From Citrobacter amalonaticus (GTDB lineage Bacteria; Pseudomonadota; Gammaproteobacteria; Enterobacterales; Enterobacteriaceae): a stretch of 64,000 nucleotides of DNA. A model generated the notes under the pieces. The model saw only the letters and a list, made by a program, of their open reading frames with translations. It made no database searches and was not told where the DNA came from. Positions 46,601-58,029 of this stretch are shown one piece after another. Positions within the stretch are counted from its first letter, which is position 1; every line of letters starts with the position of its first letter. The stretch is taken from NCBI RefSeq assembly GCF_018323885.1, contig NZ_AP024585.1, positions 1,426,001 to 1,490,000 on the forward strand, given 5' to 3'. The position numbers were made by a program, and so were the translations under genes.

Positions 46601-46690
46601 TGCATAATCCTGCTTTTGGTTGGTATATAAGATAAGTGTAACGCTGAATAATCATCGTTGGCGAGCCTGATAAACCTGACCGGAGGAATT

Positions 46691-47479
46691 ATGCTAGTTG
46701 CTGCAGGGCAATTTGCCGTCAGTCCTGTGTGGGAAAAAAACGCAGAAACCTGCGTCATGCTCATGTCGCAGGCGGCGGGAAACGGCGCGTCAATGCTGGT
46801 TCTGCCTGAGGCATTACTGGCGCGAGACGATACGGATCCCGACCTGTCGGTGAAATCCGCCCAGTCTCTCGAGGGGGAATTCCTGCAACAACTGTTGCGG
46901 GAAAGCGCGTCGAATACGATGACCACTATTCTCACTGTTCACGTTCCTTCGCGTCCCGGTCGTGCGGTAAACACGCTGGTGGCGCTGCGTGGGGGGAAAA
47001 TTGTGGCAAGCTACGCCAAGCTACACCTCTATGATGCTTTCTCCATTCAGGAGTCCCGCAATGTTGATGCGGGTAACGTAATCGCACCGCTGCTTGACGT
47101 GGATGGATTCAGAGTGGGGCTGATGACCTGCTACGATCTGCGTTTTCCTGAACTGTCGATGGCGCTTGCGTTGCAGGGCGCTGAAGTGCTGGTGCTACCG
47201 GCGGCATGGGTCAGAGGGGCGCTGAAGGAACATCACTGGTCGACACTACTGGCTGCCCGCGCGCTCGATACCACCTGCTATATGATTGCCGCAGGGGAGT
47301 GTGGTAACAAAAATATCGGGCAGAGTCGTATTATCGATCCCCTTGGGGTGACGATTTCGGCTGCGGCAGACGTCCCGACGCTTATCATGGCGGAGATCAC
47401 CGTTGAGCGAATTCGCCAGGTGCGGGCGCAATTACCGGTATTACGCAACCGCAGATTTGTGCCACCGCAATTATTATGA
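46691..47479 (+). CDS. ybeM: YbeM, nitrilase-superfamily (deaminated-glutathione amidase-like) protein
   Basis: 262-residue carbon-nitrogen hydrolase of the Nit1 type, which in other organisms repairs deaminated glutathione. The Glu-Lys-Cys triad is present: [19 protein letters not shown] and [11 protein letters not shown]. The gene is full length here, whereas E. coli K-12 carries a shortened, disrupted ybeM. ATG 46691 has GGAGGA at good spacing; an open frame 11 codons upstream lacks a match. It is divergent from crcB and followed by tatE. Confidence 0.93.
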   Translation: MLVAAGQFAVSPVWEKNAETCVMLMSQAAGNGASMLVLPEALLARDDTDPDLSVKSAQSLEGEFLQQLLRESASNTMTTILTVHVPSRPGRAVNTLVALRGGKIVASYAKLHLYDAFSIQESRNVDAGNVIAPLLDVDGFRVGLMTCYDLRFPELSMALALQGAEVLVLPAAWVRGALKEHHWSTLLAARALDTTCYMIAAGECGNKNIGQSRIIDPLGVTISAAADVPTLIMAEITVERIRQVRAQLPVLRNRRFVPPQLL

Positions 47480-47608
47480 CGTTTTTTTAAACACTGCTTG
47501 ATTCACCTTGTTACAGATTGCTATTGTGTGCGCGCGTCAAATGACCGTTAATATTCTCAGGTTACTAAGGGCGCGCTACGCTGCCTGTTTTAAGTTAAGA
47601 AGGTATCT

Positions 47609-47812
47609 ATGGGTGAGATTAGTATTACCAAACTGCTGGTGGTGGCCGCACTGGTCGTTCTGCTGTTTGGTACCAAGAAGTTACGTACACTGGGTGGAGA
47701 CCTGGGCACGGCGATTAAGGGTTTCAAGAAAGCAATGAATGATGAAGATGCGGGCGCGAAAAAAGACGCAGACGGCAGCATTCAGGCTGAGAAACTCTCT
47801 CATAAAGAGTAA
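47609..47812 (+). CDS. tatE: TatE, twin-arginine translocase auxiliary subunit
   Basis: 67-residue TatA paralogue of the twin-arginine export system. One N-terminal membrane helix ([16 protein letters not shown]) is followed by the hinge and amphipathic helix ([21 protein letters not shown]) and a polar tail. It has its own gap of about 130 bases after ybeM and a strong terminator behind it. Confidence 0.96.
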   Translation: MGEISITKLLVVAALVVLLFGTKKLRTLGGDLGTAIKGFKKAMNDEDAGAKKDADGSIQAEKLSHKE

Positions 47813-47851
47813 TACCCGGAGCTAAACGCCTGTCCGTTTTACCCTGATGAG

Positions 47852-47879
47852 AAAAAACCCGCGATTAAGCGGGTTTTTT
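47852..47879. terminator. Bidirectional terminator between tatE and lipA
   Basis: AAAAAACCCGC / GCGGGTTTTTT with a GATTAA loop: a strong stem with A and T runs on its two sides, between the convergent genes tatE and lipA. Confidence 0.92.
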
Positions 47880-47909
47880 ATAGGCGAAATGTAAGTATTT
47901 ATTTCGAAA

Positions 47910-48875
47910 TTACTTCACTTCCATCCCTTTCGCCTGCAGGTCAGCATGGTAAGACGAACGGACGAACGGTCCGCAGGCCGCATGGGTAAAGCCCATCGCC
48001 ATGGCTTCTTCTTTCATCTCTTCAAATTCGTCCGGGCTGACATAGCGCTGAACGGGCAGGTGGTGACGGCTCGGCTGCAAATACTGTCCCAGCGTCAGCA
48101 TAGTCACGCCATGACGACGCAGATCGCGCATCACTTCAATGATTTCCGCATTCGTCTCACCGAGACCCACCATCAGACCGGATTTGGTCGGGATCTCCGG
48201 ATGCGCTTCTTTAAAGCGTTCCAGTAATTTGAGCGACCAGTTGTAGTCAGCGCCCGGGCGAACCTGACGATAAATACGTGGCACGTTCTCAAGGTTATGG
48301 TTGAAAACGTCCGGCGGAGTGGCGGTCAGAATTTCCAGAGCACGATCCATACGACCGCGGAAGTCGGGGACCAACGTTTCAATCTTAATCGTAGGACTTT
48401 TCTCACGAATAGCGGTAATGCAATCGGCAAAGTGCTGAGCGCCACCGTCACGCAGGTCATCACGGTCAACTGAGGTGATAACGACATAGCGCAGGGCCAT
48501 GTCGGCAATCGTTTGTGCCAGCTTAACCGGTTCGTTGGCGTCCGGCGCCACTGGGCGGCCGTGGGCCACATCACAGAACGGGCAGCGACGGGTACAAATA
48601 GCGCCGAGGATCATAAACGTGGCGGTACCGTGGTTGAAACACTCCGCCAGGTTTGGGCAAGAGGCTTCTTCACAAACAGAATGCAGGCCATTCTTACGCA
48701 TTGCTGCTTTGATGCCCTGGATACGAGTGGAGTCCGCTGGAAGCTTAATTTTCATCCATTCCGGCTTGCGCAGCAGGGCTTCGCGCTCTGTTGCCACATT
48801 TTTGACCGGGATAAGGGCCATCTTATCGGCATCGCGGTATTTAACACCGCGTTCCATCACAATGGGTTTACTCAT
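47910..48875 (-). CDS. lipA: LipA, lipoyl synthase
   Basis: Radical SAM enzyme that inserts two sulfur atoms into octanoyl groups to make lipoyl cofactor. 321 residues, as in E. coli. The auxiliary cluster motif [12 protein letters not shown] lies near 68-79 and the radical SAM motif [13 protein letters not shown] near 94. GRVMDRALEI-type motifs and the C-terminal [11 protein letters not shown], with the Ser that binds the auxiliary cluster, are present. It acts after LipB, whose gene lies two genes away on the same strand. Confidence 0.97.
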   Translation of the reverse strand: MSKPIVMERGVKYRDADKMALIPVKNVATEREALLRKPEWMKIKLPADSTRIQGIKAAMRKNGLHSVCEEASCPNLAECFNHGTATFMILGAICTRRCPFCDVAHGRPVAPDANEPVKLAQTIADMALRYVVITSVDRDDLRDGGAQHFADCITAIREKSPTIKIETLVPDFRGRMDRALEILTATPPDVFNHNLENVPRIYRQVRPGADYNWSLKLLERFKEAHPEIPTKSGLMVGLGETNAEIIEVMRDLRRHGVTMLTLGQYLQPSRHHLPVQRYVSPDEFEEMKEEAMAMGFTHAACGPFVRSSYHADLQAKGMEVK

Positions 48876-49083
48876 AGCGTGCGTGTTCCAGTTGCGAATA
48901 ACGAGGGAAAGCGTTTTGATTCAAGGGAATGTTGTATTTATCAACTATTTTTGAATTCACTACACGCAGTATATCATTTAAACGGGCCTGAAAGCAGCCT
49001 GAGTGACCGGCAAAATGTAAAATAGTTGTTGTTTTGTGCCATTTGCCTGGCATCAGTTTTGACCGGGTCGCAACATTTCTTTT

Positions 49084-50037
49084 TCAGAAGGCGTCGCGGA
49101 TCACTGCGATGACGTTCTCCAGTACCGGATCGCGTAAGCTCAGCTTGTTGTAGTGCAGTGAGAAGTCGATTTTCTCATGGTTCAGGGATGGATGGGGGAT
49201 CCGCTGAAGCGGCCAGCAGTGGCTGAACAGCGTGAAGAAGCGCGCGGGCATAATACCCACCAGATCGCTGTGAGCAATGAGTGATGCCAGCGTGAAAATA
49301 TTGTAGCTGCTAAAGCTGATTTGCCGATCGGGGAACAATTCCTGGATACGTTGGCGCAGGAGCGTGAAGCTTTGTCCTTCGATCATCAGCAGACTATGTT
49401 CAGCGTCATCGAGGGCTTCAGGGGTCAGGGTACGCGTCAGGGAAGGGTGATTCTGGCGGCAGACCAGTTCGATTTTGTCAGAAAACAGAACATGGTTCTC
49501 TACTGCGCGGTTGCTGTAGATGTGGTTATCAATAATCAAATCACTCTGAAACTGACTGAGTTGCGTTTCGGCATCATGGACGGGAATGTTACGCAGATGC
49601 AGTTGTGGATGGCTCGTTTTGATGGCGTGATAAATTGTCGGCATGACCAGCGCGCCGATAGACGGAGTGGTCCCGATAGTTATCGTCCGTTGTTTATCGT
49701 AGCTGCCGGTGAGATCCAGCGCGCCGAGAATGGATTCCAGCCCCTGGCTGATATACTCATGCAGATGGGTGGCATAAGTCGTGGGCGTCACGCCCTGGCC
49801 TTTTCGAATAAACAGGGGATCGGGAAATATTGTGCGCAGTTTCTGAATGGACTGGCTGATCGCTGAAGGAGTCAGATTGAGAACTTTCGCGGCGTTGACG
49901 ATTCCTTTATGAACATAAACGGCTTCAAAAATAGTCAGCAGGTTCAGGTCTATATTTCTCAGCGTTCTGAAAATTTGCGGCTTATCTTCGGGTCGGTGTT
50001 CGTAGAAATGTCCTTTCGGCTTACTATTTTCACTCAC
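49084..50037 (-). CDS. ybeF: YbeF, LysR-family transcription regulator
   Basis: 317-residue LysR-type regulator. The N-terminal winged helix-turn-helix is clear: LNLLTIFEAVYVHKGIVNAAKVLNLT then PSAISQSIQKLRTIFPDPLF, followed by a periplasmic-binding-like effector domain. It lies between lipA and lipB, as in E. coli. It has no assigned target; regulation of lipoate genes would be a guess from position only. The 298 bases upstream contain a hairpin next to the lipB end. Confidence 0.93.
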   Translation of the reverse strand: MSENSKPKGHFYEHRPEDKPQIFRTLRNIDLNLLTIFEAVYVHKGIVNAAKVLNLTPSAISQSIQKLRTIFPDPLFIRKGQGVTPTTYATHLHEYISQGLESILGALDLTGSYDKQRTITIGTTPSIGALVMPTIYHAIKTSHPQLHLRNIPVHDAETQLSQFQSDLIIDNHIYSNRAVENHVLFSDKIELVCRQNHPSLTRTLTPEALDDAEHSLLMIEGQSFTLLRQRIQELFPDRQISFSSYNIFTLASLIAHSDLVGIMPARFFTLFSHCWPLQRIPHPSLNHEKIDFSLHYNKLSLRDPVLENVIAVIRDAF

Positions 50038-50296
50038 GTTCTAACTCCAATTTAATTCACTTTATAAATAATAGTGATGCTTGTATTTGTTGTAAGCATG
50101 CGTTTTGCACCACTATTGTTCATCTCGCGGTATCGATAACCTTTTTATAGCAATGGATTGAAGGTTTAACGTTCGTATAAAGAAAAATCCTACGTCGTTT
50201 TTTATGACGGAGAAAACTCGTTAAAAATTCAAACTAAGACAAACAGAAAATATAGAAACCAGGAGACATTGTAAAGCATTTGAGCCGGAAGGGTGA

Positions 50297-50324
50297 CAAT
50301 GGCCCCCGATTTTTTGGGCCATTG
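50297..50324 (-). terminator. Hairpin downstream of lipB
   Basis: Perfect 9-base stem CAATGGCCC / GGGCCATTG with a 10-base loop, 12 bases beyond the lipB stop on the minus strand. There is no T run after the stem, so termination may depend on other factors. Confidence 0.6.
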
Positions 50325-50335
50325 CATTCAATAAG

Positions 50336-50977
50336 TTAAGCGGAAATATATTCGTAAGGGGGATTATTTAGCAGTGCTAAAATATTGGCTAATAATCGTG
50401 GTCGGATATTATCTGTCGTGGCCTGGCTATCCCATTGAGATATTTTTGCCATTTCCATGCCGGCATAACCGCAGGGATTAATTCGTAAGAAAGGCGAGAG
50501 ATCCATATTAACGTTTAATGCCAGTCCATGGAATGAGCAACCGCGACGAATACGCAAACCGAGGGAACATATTTTCTTTTCACCGACATAAACGCCAGGG
50601 GCATCTGCACGCGGGTGAGCGTCAATATCCAGTTCAGCCAGAGTATTCACGACAGTCTGTTCCAGCAACGTGACCAATTCCCGCACGCCCAGTTTACGTC
50701 GCTTCAGGTTCAACAAAACGTACATAACCTGTTGACCTGGCCCATGGTAAGTGACCTGCCCACCGCGATCGCTTTGAATGACCGGAATATCGCCGGGCAT
50801 TAAAACATGTTCCGCTTTCCCTGCCTGACCCTGGGTGAAAACCGGATAGTGCTCAACCAGCCAGATTTCATCGGGAGTCTGTTCATCGCGGGTGTTGGTA
50901 AAGTCGTGCATGGCCTGGGAGACGGGTTCGTAGGGTTGAAGACCGAGCTGGCGGACCAGTATTTTATCCTGAGACAA
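50336..50977 (-). CDS. lipB: LipB, octanoyl-ACP:protein octanoyltransferase
   Basis: Moves octanoate from acyl carrier protein to lipoyl domains, the step before LipA. 213 residues, as in E. coli. The motifs [36 protein letters not shown] (catalytic Lys) and [10 protein letters not shown] (acyl-accepting Cys near 169) are present. It follows ybeD on the same strand, about 100 bases downstream. Confidence 0.97.
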   Translation of the reverse strand: MSQDKILVRQLGLQPYEPVSQAMHDFTNTRDEQTPDEIWLVEHYPVFTQGQAGKAEHVLMPGDIPVIQSDRGGQVTYHGPGQQVMYVLLNLKRRKLGVRELVTLLEQTVVNTLAELDIDAHPRADAPGVYVGEKKICSLGLRIRRGCSFHGLALNVNMDLSPFLRINPCGYAGMEMAKISQWDSQATTDNIRPRLLANILALLNNPPYEYISA

Positions 50978-51079
50978 AACAGCATCTCCGTAGAGAAGTA
51001 ATCAATGGGGGAGGGAAGTATATCACAGTGAAGAGGAGGCGAGGTGGGCGCCCGAACATGGTCGGGGCCCGAACCTGTA

Positions 51080-51343
51080 TTACAGAACCATACGGACGAT
51101 TTCGATGTTACCGAGTTCTTCGTACAGCGTTTCAACCTGCTCAATATGGGTCGCGTTGATGGTAATCGAGACCGAGTGGTAATTGCCTTTGCTGCTGGGT
51201 TTTACCGTCGGAGAGTAATCACCTGGCGCATGGCGCTGTACCACTTCAACCACCTGTTCAACCAGCTCAGGTAACGCCTGCCCCATAACTTTGTAAGTAA
51301 AAGGAGTAGGGAATTCAAGCAGTTCGTTAAGTTTGGTTTTCAT
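51080..51343 (-). CDS. ybeD: YbeD, DUF493 (ACT-like) small protein
   Basis: 87-residue UPF0250/DUF493 protein, structurally ACT-like in E. coli, without a settled function. Conserved stretches are [16 protein letters not shown] and the [20 protein letters not shown] core. It is constantly found between dacA and lipB, which suggests a link to cell envelope or lipoate metabolism, but this is not shown. It follows the dacA terminator and has GGAGCTGAC upstream of the ATG. Confidence 0.93.
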   Translation of the reverse strand: MKTKLNELLEFPTPFTYKVMGQALPELVEQVVEVVQRHAPGDYSPTVKPSSKGNYHSVSITINATHIEQVETLYEELGNIEIVRMVL

Positions 51344-51373
51344 GTCAGCTCCGGCGTAACGTAAATAAATAAC

Positions 51374-51397
51374 AACTCCCGCCAGAGGGCGGGAGTT
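51374..51397 (-). terminator. Hairpin between dacA and ybeD
   Basis: Perfect 10-base stem AACTCCCGCC / GGCGGGAGTT with a four-base loop, followed on the minus strand by GTTATTTATTTAC. Probably ends most dacA transcription before ybeD. Confidence 0.75.
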
Positions 51398-51450
51398 TTA
51401 CTGATGCTTAGTATATGGGGATGGAAATCACACTTTCAAGTGTTCAATCT

Positions 51451-52662
51451 TTAACCAAACCAGTGATGGAACATTAACTTAATGTAATCAATGATTTTGC
51501 TGAAGAAGTTACCTTCCGGGATTTCCTGCAGCACGACCAGAGGGCGCTGCTCAATGGTTTTACCGTCAAGCTGGAAGTTGATGGTACCGACCACCTGATT
51601 TTTCTGCAGCGGCGCATGCAGCTCCGTGCTGTTCAGTACATAGCTGGCTTTCAGGTCTTTCATACGGCCACGCGGAATGGTCAGATACACATCTTTATCA
51701 ACCCCTAAGGAGGCGCGATCGGTATCACCAAACCAGGACGGTTCAGAGGCGAATTCTTTGCCTGCTTTCAGCGGGTTAACCGTTTCGAAGAAACGGAAAC
51801 CCCAGGTCAGCAGTTTTTTGCTTTCCGTTTCACGTCCTTTATAGGTACGCCCGCCCATGACCGCGGAGATCAAACGCATCTGACCTTCGGTCGCCGAGGC
51901 CACCAGGTTGTAGCCTGCTTTATCGGTATGACCAGTCTTGATGCCATCTACTTTCAGGCTGTTGTCCCACAGCAAACCGTTACGGTTCAACTGACGGATG
52001 CCGTTAAAGGTGAACTCTTTCTCTTTATAGACGGAATATTCGTTAGGAACGTCGCGGATTAGCGCTTGTCCAATCAGCGCCATATCACGAGCGGAACTGT
52101 ACTGACCGTCGGCATCCAGACCGTGAACCGTCTGGAAATGGGTATTTTTCAGACCCAGCGCATTCACATAGCTGTTCATCAGACCGACAAACGCATCCTG
52201 ACTGCCCGCCGCAAAGTCAGCCATCGCGACGCAGGCGTCGTTACCAGACTGCAGGTTAATCCCGCGAATCAGTTGCGATACCGGAACCTGCATACCCGGC
52301 TTCAGGAACATCAGCGATGAGCCTTTAAAGACCGGATTACCCGTGGCCCAGGCATCATTACCGATAGTGACCAGATCCGTTTCTTTAAATTTGCCCGCTT
52401 TCATTGCCTGACCGATAACGTAACTGGTCATCATTTTGGTCAGACTGGCCGGGTCGCGACGCGTATCGGCGTTTTGTTCCGCCAGCACTTTACCGGAGTT
52501 ATAGTCAATGAGGATGTAAGACTCCGCGTCGATCTGCGGAACACCCGGGATCATGGTTTTGATATTCAGGTCATCGGCATGCGCGCCTGAAATAGCGGCT
52601 GTACAAAGAGCCGTGGTGAGCGCCATGCGCTGCAGGAAACGAGCGGAAAAAGTGGTCTTCAT
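51451..52662 (-). CDS. dacA: DacA, penicillin-binding protein 5 (D-alanyl-D-alanine carboxypeptidase)
   Basis: Removes the terminal D-Ala from peptidoglycan pentapeptides in the periplasm. 403 residues, as in E. coli. A signal peptide ends near residue 29 (SGAHA). Active-site motifs are SLTK (Ser at 73, Ser44 of the mature chain), SGNDAC (SxN) and KTGHT (KTG). A beta-rich second domain follows, and the C-terminal amphipathic helix ([18 protein letters not shown]) anchors it to the inner membrane. Confidence 0.97.
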   Translation of the reverse strand: MKTTFSARFLQRMALTTALCTAAISGAHADDLNIKTMIPGVPQIDAESYILIDYNSGKVLAEQNADTRRDPASLTKMMTSYVIGQAMKAGKFKETDLVTIGNDAWATGNPVFKGSSLMFLKPGMQVPVSQLIRGINLQSGNDACVAMADFAAGSQDAFVGLMNSYVNALGLKNTHFQTVHGLDADGQYSSARDMALIGQALIRDVPNEYSVYKEKEFTFNGIRQLNRNGLLWDNSLKVDGIKTGHTDKAGYNLVASATEGQMRLISAVMGGRTYKGRETESKKLLTWGFRFFETVNPLKAGKEFASEPSWFGDTDRASLGVDKDVYLTIPRGRMKDLKASYVLNSTELHAPLQKNQVVGTINFQLDGKTIEQRPLVVLQEIPEGNFFSKIIDYIKLMFHHWFG

Positions 52663-52810
52663 GGTCTGAACTACGACGTCCGTGATGGAATTAAAAAAAG
52701 TGCCCTACTATAGCAAATGCAATACCGGCAGGCATCTGACTTTCCGCATGACTTTGTTAACGTAGTTAACGTCATTTACAGAAACTGACACTTCAGATGC
52801 CCTTGTTACG

Positions 52811-53926
52811 TTACTGTGCGCCGGTAATGAAGGACTGTAATTGGGCTTCAGATTGTAAGCGCTGCTGCAGCGCACTGGCTTGTGCTTTACTGGCGAACGG
52901 CCCGAGCTGAATACGCCACACGGCGCCGTTCTGCGTGACGCGTCCAGGTACGCCAAACTGCTGGCCTAAGCGCTGTTGATATTGTTGGGCACGCCCCTGA
53001 TCGCTCACCGCGCCGACCTGGACTACGTAACTGCCGCTGGCCGAAGCGGCGGCAGGCGCAGCCGTCGCAGCGGGTGTTGCTGCCGGTGCACTGACTGGTG
53101 CGCTAACGGGAGCTGCAGCCGCGGGCTGTGGCGCTGGCGTCGGTTCACTGCCTTCCAGTACACCTGCTGCCAGAGTCGTCGGGGCACCCAGGAACCCACT
53201 ACTCTGAACCGGTGCGCCGGCATTATCTTCACTTTGCAAGGTGGAATTGCTGATGGCGCGAACGTCACCCTGAGGCTGCATCGCTTCCGGTGCGGAGGAG
53301 GCGCTGCCCATGCCGCCGCTCAGATCCGGACGTGAGGGCAGGGCATAAGTCTGTTTGGCCACGGTGGTACAGGCCATACCCGGACCAGACAATGAACCAT
53401 CCTGTGCGACAATAATTGGGTCGATACGCACTTTGGTGTTATTGGAGGTGTTCAGACGGTCGGCAGCGGCACGCGACAGCGAAATCACGCGATCGTTGCC
53501 ATAGGGACCTCGATCGTTAATGCGCACCACGATCATCCGTCCATTGGCGAGGTTAGTGATCCGCGCATAGCTCGGGATCGGTAACGTCGGATGCGCAGCG
53601 GTGAGCTGCATAGGATCGAACGCTTCGCCTGAGGCGGTCAGATTGCTACCGGGCTCGGCATCGTAGATCGCCGCGAACCCTGCCTGACTAAAGCGCGAGA
53701 CATCCTGCACTATCTTGTAGCTCTTCCCGTCTCGCTGATAATCCTGATTAGCGCTCGGGTTGAGAGGTTCAAAACGCGGATCGGCTCCGCTGATTTCAAC
53801 GACGGGCCCATTACATACCGCCGGTTGCGGCGCGACGGTGTTCTGTTGCTGACCATCATCACTCGTACATGCCGCGAGCAGCATAATTCCTGCTACGACG
53901 CAGACTCCAGGCAACTGCTTACGCAT
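52811..53926 (-). CDS. rlpA: RlpA, septal-ring lipoprotein with SPOR domain
   Basis: Outer-membrane lipoprotein that binds denuded glycan strands at the septum; in Pseudomonas it is a lytic transglycosylase. 371 residues. The lipobox LLAAC is at about 16-20. A double-psi beta-barrel domain has GEAFDPMQLTAAHPTLP, ARITNLANGRMIVVRINDRGPYGNDRVISLS; a long Ala/Pro-rich linker follows; the C-terminal SPOR domain has YVVQVGAVSDQGRAQQY. ATG 53926 was chosen because it begins a proper lipoprotein signal; 20 open codons upstream belong to the mrdB overlap. Confidence 0.95.
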   Translation of the reverse strand: MRKQLPGVCVVAGIMLLAACTSDDGQQQNTVAPQPAVCNGPVVEISGADPRFEPLNPSANQDYQRDGKSYKIVQDVSRFSQAGFAAIYDAEPGSNLTASGEAFDPMQLTAAHPTLPIPSYARITNLANGRMIVVRINDRGPYGNDRVISLSRAAADRLNTSNNTKVRIDPIIVAQDGSLSGPGMACTTVAKQTYALPSRPDLSGGMGSASSAPEAMQPQGDVRAISNSTLQSEDNAGAPVQSSGFLGAPTTLAAGVLEGSEPTPAPQPAAAAPVSAPVSAPAATPAATAAPAAASASGSYVVQVGAVSDQGRAQQYQQRLGQQFGVPGRVTQNGAVWRIQLGPFASKAQASALQQRLQSEAQLQSFITGAQ

Positions 53927-53936
53927 TGCGCACCCC

Positions 53937-55049
53937 TTACACGCTTTTCGATAACATTTTTCTGTGGGTGTGGATCGACATGACAATCCCGAACCCGGCC
54001 ATCAACACGATCAGTGCTGAGCCTCCGTAACTGACCAACGGAAGCGGAACGCCTACAACAGGCAGAATCCCACTCACCATACCAATATTAACGAAGACAT
54101 AAACGAATAAAATCAACATTAAGCCACCGGCCATCACGCGACCAAAGGTGGTTTGTGCGTGGGCGGCGATCCACAGGCCACGCATAATCAGCAGTATATA
54201 CAGCGCCAGCAGGATCAGTATCCCAATCAGACCCAGCTCTTCCGCCAGGACAGCGAAGATAAAGTCGGTGTGGCGTTCGGGTAAAAATTCCAGTTGCGAC
54301 TGGGTACCGTGTAACCATCCCTTACCGCTCAGACCGCCGGAACCAATCGCAATTTTAGACTGAATGATGTGGTAACCGGCACCCAACGGGTCGGTTTCCG
54401 GGTCGAGTAACATCATCACACGCTGACGCTGATAATCGTGCATCAGGAAGAACCACAGGATCGGAATGAACGCCGCGAGCAGCAGTACAGCGACGCCAAT
54501 TAAACGCCAGCTCAGACCCGAGAGGAACAGCACGAACAGGCCGGAAAGCGCGACCAGAATCGAGGTCCCGAGGTCAGGCTGTGCCGCCACCAACAGCGTC
54601 GGCATAAAAATCAGCACCAGCGCGATGGCCGTGTTCTTCAGGGACGGCGGACAGACGTCGCGGTTGATAAAGCGTGCGACCATCAGAGGAACCGCGATTT
54701 TGGCGATTTCAGAAGGCTGAAAACGTACAATGCCGAGATCCAGCCAACGCTGCGCGCCTTTGGATATTGCCCCGAATGCATCGACCGCCACCAGCAGAAT
54801 AATACAGAAAATATAGAGATACGGCGCCCAACCTTCATAGACGCGCGGCGGGATCTGCGCCATGACCACCATGATCACCAGCCCCATCGTAATCTGACCG
54901 ACTTTACGCTCCATCATGCCAATGTCCTGGCCGCTGGCGCTCCAGATAACCAGTGAGCTGTAAACCAACAGCGCCAGCAAAATCAGTAACATGGTGGGAT
55001 CAATATGGATTTTATCCCAGAATGTTTTTTTGTTCGGATTATCCGTCAT
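53937..55049 (-). CDS. mrdB: MrdB (RodA), SEDS peptidoglycan glycosyltransferase of the elongasome
   Basis: Ten-helix SEDS-family membrane enzyme that polymerises glycan strands during cell elongation, paired with PBP2. 370 residues, as in E. coli. Conserved stretches are [21 protein letters not shown] near 105, [20 protein letters not shown] with the key Asp, and [22 protein letters not shown] near 255. The C-terminus is [21 protein letters not shown]. It starts two bases after the mrdA stop. Confidence 0.97.
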   Translation of the reverse strand: MTDNPNKKTFWDKIHIDPTMLLILLALLVYSSLVIWSASGQDIGMMERKVGQITMGLVIMVVMAQIPPRVYEGWAPYLYIFCIILLVAVDAFGAISKGAQRWLDLGIVRFQPSEIAKIAVPLMVARFINRDVCPPSLKNTAIALVLIFMPTLLVAAQPDLGTSILVALSGLFVLFLSGLSWRLIGVAVLLLAAFIPILWFFLMHDYQRQRVMMLLDPETDPLGAGYHIIQSKIAIGSGGLSGKGWLHGTQSQLEFLPERHTDFIFAVLAEELGLIGILILLALYILLIMRGLWIAAHAQTTFGRVMAGGLMLILFVYVFVNIGMVSGILPVVGVPLPLVSYGGSALIVLMAGFGIVMSIHTHRKMLSKSV

Positions 55050-55051
55050 GG

Positions 55052-56953
55052 TTATTGATCCTCCGCCGCTGCAACCGCCGGGTTTTCCGCTGGCAGATCG
55101 GTGTTGTTATCGCCCAACATGATGTGGTCAAGAATCTGACGCATAATGGTCCCCACCGCCGGACCCGCCCCCCCGTTTTCCAGAATGATGGCGACGGCCA
55201 CCTGCGGGTTGTTATACGGTGCAAATGCGGTCATCAGTTTATGGTCACGCAGACGCTCGGCAATTTTATGCGCGTTATAGGTTTCATTGGCTTTCAGGCC
55301 AAAGACCTGTGCGGTACCGGATTTAGCGGCAATTTTATATGGCGCGCTGGCAAAATATTTATGCGCGGTCCCGTTGCCACGGTTGGCGACGCCATACATG
55401 CCGTCTTTCGCCAGTTCCCAATAACCAGAATGAATATCGCCGACCGGTGGCTCCTGCGGTTGTACCCAGGGAACCTTCTTGCCGTTTTCTGCGGTACTCA
55501 TCAGCAGATGAGGCACCTTCACGACGCCGTCATTAATCAGGATCATCAGCGCCTTACTCATCTGAATCGGCGTTGCCGTCCAGTAGCCCTGACCGATGCC
55601 GACCGGAATGGTATCGCCCTGATACCAGGGTTTTTTAAAGCGTTTGAGCTTCCATTCGCGGGTAGGCATGTTGCCGGAACGCTCTTCCGCCAGGTCGATA
55701 CCGGTATAGTGACCGTAACCGAATTTGCCCATCCACTCGGAGAGGCGATCGATCCCCATGTCATAGGCGACCTGATAGAAGAAGGTATCCGCCGATTCTT
55801 CCAGTGATTTAGTAATGTTCAGGTGTCCGTGACCCCATTTCTTCCAGTCACGGTAGCGTTTTTCCGAGCCGGGCAACTGCCACCAGCCTGGGTCAAACAG
55901 GCTGGTATTACGGGTGATAACGCCGGCGCTTAATGCAGACACAGCGACATACGGTTTCACCGTCGACGCAGGTGGATAAACCCCCTGCGTTGCGCGGTTG
56001 ACCAGCGGCGTGTTCGGATCGTTAAGCAAACCGGAATAGTCTTTACTGGAGATACCGTCGACGAACAGGTTCGGGTCGTAACTGGGCATTGAAACCAGGG
56101 CCAGTACGCCGCCGGTGCGCGGGTCGGTGACCACCACGGCCGCGCGGCTACCGGCAAGCAGCGTCTCGATATACTGCTGCAGTTTGAGATCCAGCGTCAG
56201 GTAGATGTCGTGTCCGGCCTGTGGGGGGACTTCTTTGAGCTGACGGATGACGCGACCACGGTTGTTGACCTCGACTTCCTCGTAGCCGGTTTGACCGTGC
56301 AGCACATCTTCGTAGTAGCGCTCTATCCCCAGTTTCCCGATGTCATGCGTCGCGGCGTAGTTGGCCAGTTTGCCGTCTTTATCCAGTCGCTCAACGTCTT
56401 TATCGTTAATCTTCGACACGTAGCCAATGACGTGGGTAAGTGCGGAACCGTATGGGTAGAACCGGCGCTTATACCCTTTCACTTCCACACCCGGGAAGCG
56501 GTACTGGTTCACGGCAAAACGCGCAACCTGTACTTCGGTGAGGTTGGTTTTGACGGGAATAGAGGTAAAGCGGTGGGAACGTGCGCGCTCTTTCTTGAAG
56601 GCGGCAATATCGTCATCGGTCAGGTCGACAACGCTGCGCAGGGCATCCAGCGTTTGCTGCACGTTATCAACCTTCTCGGGCATCATTTCGACCTGATAAA
56701 TGGTGCGGTTCAGGGCGAGAGGAATGCCATTACGGTCATAAATAATGCCGCGGCTGGGGGCGATAGGCACCAGCTTAATCCGGTTCTCATTCGAGCGAGT
56801 CTGGTAATCGGTAAAACGGACGATCTGCAAGTTATACAGATTGGCGATAAGCACGCCGGTGAGCAGTAAGATACCCAAAAAAGCGACCAGCGCCCGGCGC
56901 ACAAATAGCGCGGACTCAGCCGTATAGTCGCGAAAAGAATTCTGTAATTTCAT
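55052..56953 (-). CDS. mrdA: MrdA, penicillin-binding protein 2 (elongation transpeptidase)
   Basis: Class B penicillin-binding protein that crosslinks new peptidoglycan in the rod complex. 633 residues, as in E. coli. One N-terminal membrane segment ([20 protein letters not shown]) is followed by the pedestal domain and the transpeptidase domain. Active-site motifs are ASTVKPYVA (Ser-x-x-Lys near 330), SADTFF (SxD) and KSGTAQ (KSG). It is co-transcribed with mrdB and rlpA downstream and lies behind rlmH. Confidence 0.97.
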   Translation of the reverse strand: MKLQNSFRDYTAESALFVRRALVAFLGILLLTGVLIANLYNLQIVRFTDYQTRSNENRIKLVPIAPSRGIIYDRNGIPLALNRTIYQVEMMPEKVDNVQQTLDALRSVVDLTDDDIAAFKKERARSHRFTSIPVKTNLTEVQVARFAVNQYRFPGVEVKGYKRRFYPYGSALTHVIGYVSKINDKDVERLDKDGKLANYAATHDIGKLGIERYYEDVLHGQTGYEEVEVNNRGRVIRQLKEVPPQAGHDIYLTLDLKLQQYIETLLAGSRAAVVVTDPRTGGVLALVSMPSYDPNLFVDGISSKDYSGLLNDPNTPLVNRATQGVYPPASTVKPYVAVSALSAGVITRNTSLFDPGWWQLPGSEKRYRDWKKWGHGHLNITKSLEESADTFFYQVAYDMGIDRLSEWMGKFGYGHYTGIDLAEERSGNMPTREWKLKRFKKPWYQGDTIPVGIGQGYWTATPIQMSKALMILINDGVVKVPHLLMSTAENGKKVPWVQPQEPPVGDIHSGYWELAKDGMYGVANRGNGTAHKYFASAPYKIAAKSGTAQVFGLKANETYNAHKIAERLRDHKLMTAFAPYNNPQVAVAIILENGGAGPAVGTIMRQILDHIMLGDNNTDLPAENPAVAAAEDQ

Positions 56954-56982
56954 CCGCTGCTTAGTCTACTCAAGCTCAATGA

Positions 56983-57450
56983 TCACTCACGGTGATAAGG
57001 GTGATTAGTGGTAATGCTCCACGCCCGATACAGGCTCTCTGCCACCAGCACCCGGACAAGCGGATGGGGAAGCGTGAGTGCAGAGAGCGACCAACTTTGT
57101 TCTGCCGCGGCTTTGCAGGCAGGGGATAATCCCTCCGGCCCGCCAATTAACAGGCTGACATCACGACCGTCCAGTTTCCAGCGTTCCAGTTCGGTCGCCA
57201 GTTGCGGCGTGTCCCAGGGCTTACCGGGTATATCCAGGGTGACGATGCGATTTTTGCCAGCGGCAGCCAGCATCTGCTCACCCTCTTTGTCGAGAATACG
57301 CTTGATATCCGCGTTCTTGCCGCGTTTGCCGGCCGGAATTTCGATCAGCTCAAAAGGCATGTCTTTGGGAAAACGCCGCAGGTACTCGGTAAAACCGGTT
57401 TGTACCCAGTCGGGCATTTTCGTGCCTACCGCGACAAGTTGAAGCTTCAC
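56983..57450 (-). CDS. rlmH: RlmH, 23S rRNA pseudouridine-1915 N3-methyltransferase
   Basis: SPOUT-class methyltransferase that modifies pseudouridine 1915 in helix 69 of 23S rRNA on the assembled 70S ribosome. 155 residues, as in E. coli. The S-adenosylmethionine knot motifs are [18 protein letters not shown] (LIGGPEGLS) and [23 protein letters not shown], ending NHPYHRE. It starts three bases after rsfS, forming an rsfS-rlmH-mrdA-mrdB chain. Confidence 0.97.
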   Translation of the reverse strand: MKLQLVAVGTKMPDWVQTGFTEYLRRFPKDMPFELIEIPAGKRGKNADIKRILDKEGEQMLAAAGKNRIVTLDIPGKPWDTPQLATELERWKLDGRDVSLLIGGPEGLSPACKAAAEQSWSLSALTLPHPLVRVLVAESLYRAWSITTNHPYHRE

Positions 57451-57453
57451 GCA

Positions 57454-57849
<396 letters not shown>

Positions 57850-58029
57850 TCACCGGGTGACTTTGGAAAGTGGGCTATCATCCCACCCCATGCAACAGAA
57901 TGCATCGCCATTTTTGTAAAACAATTTCTGCAAAACGCTGAAGGGTGGGAAAAGTCTGGCAGCGGAGAATAGCAGCCTGTCCGGGGGTGTCAATGGGCGG
58001 AGCGTTGCTGGCAGTAAAAAACAGATATT

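Noticed and set aside
46601..46690. Possible fluoride riboswitch next to crcB
   Set aside because: The short gap lacks the conserved fluoride aptamer sequence and pseudoknot pattern on the crcB strand.
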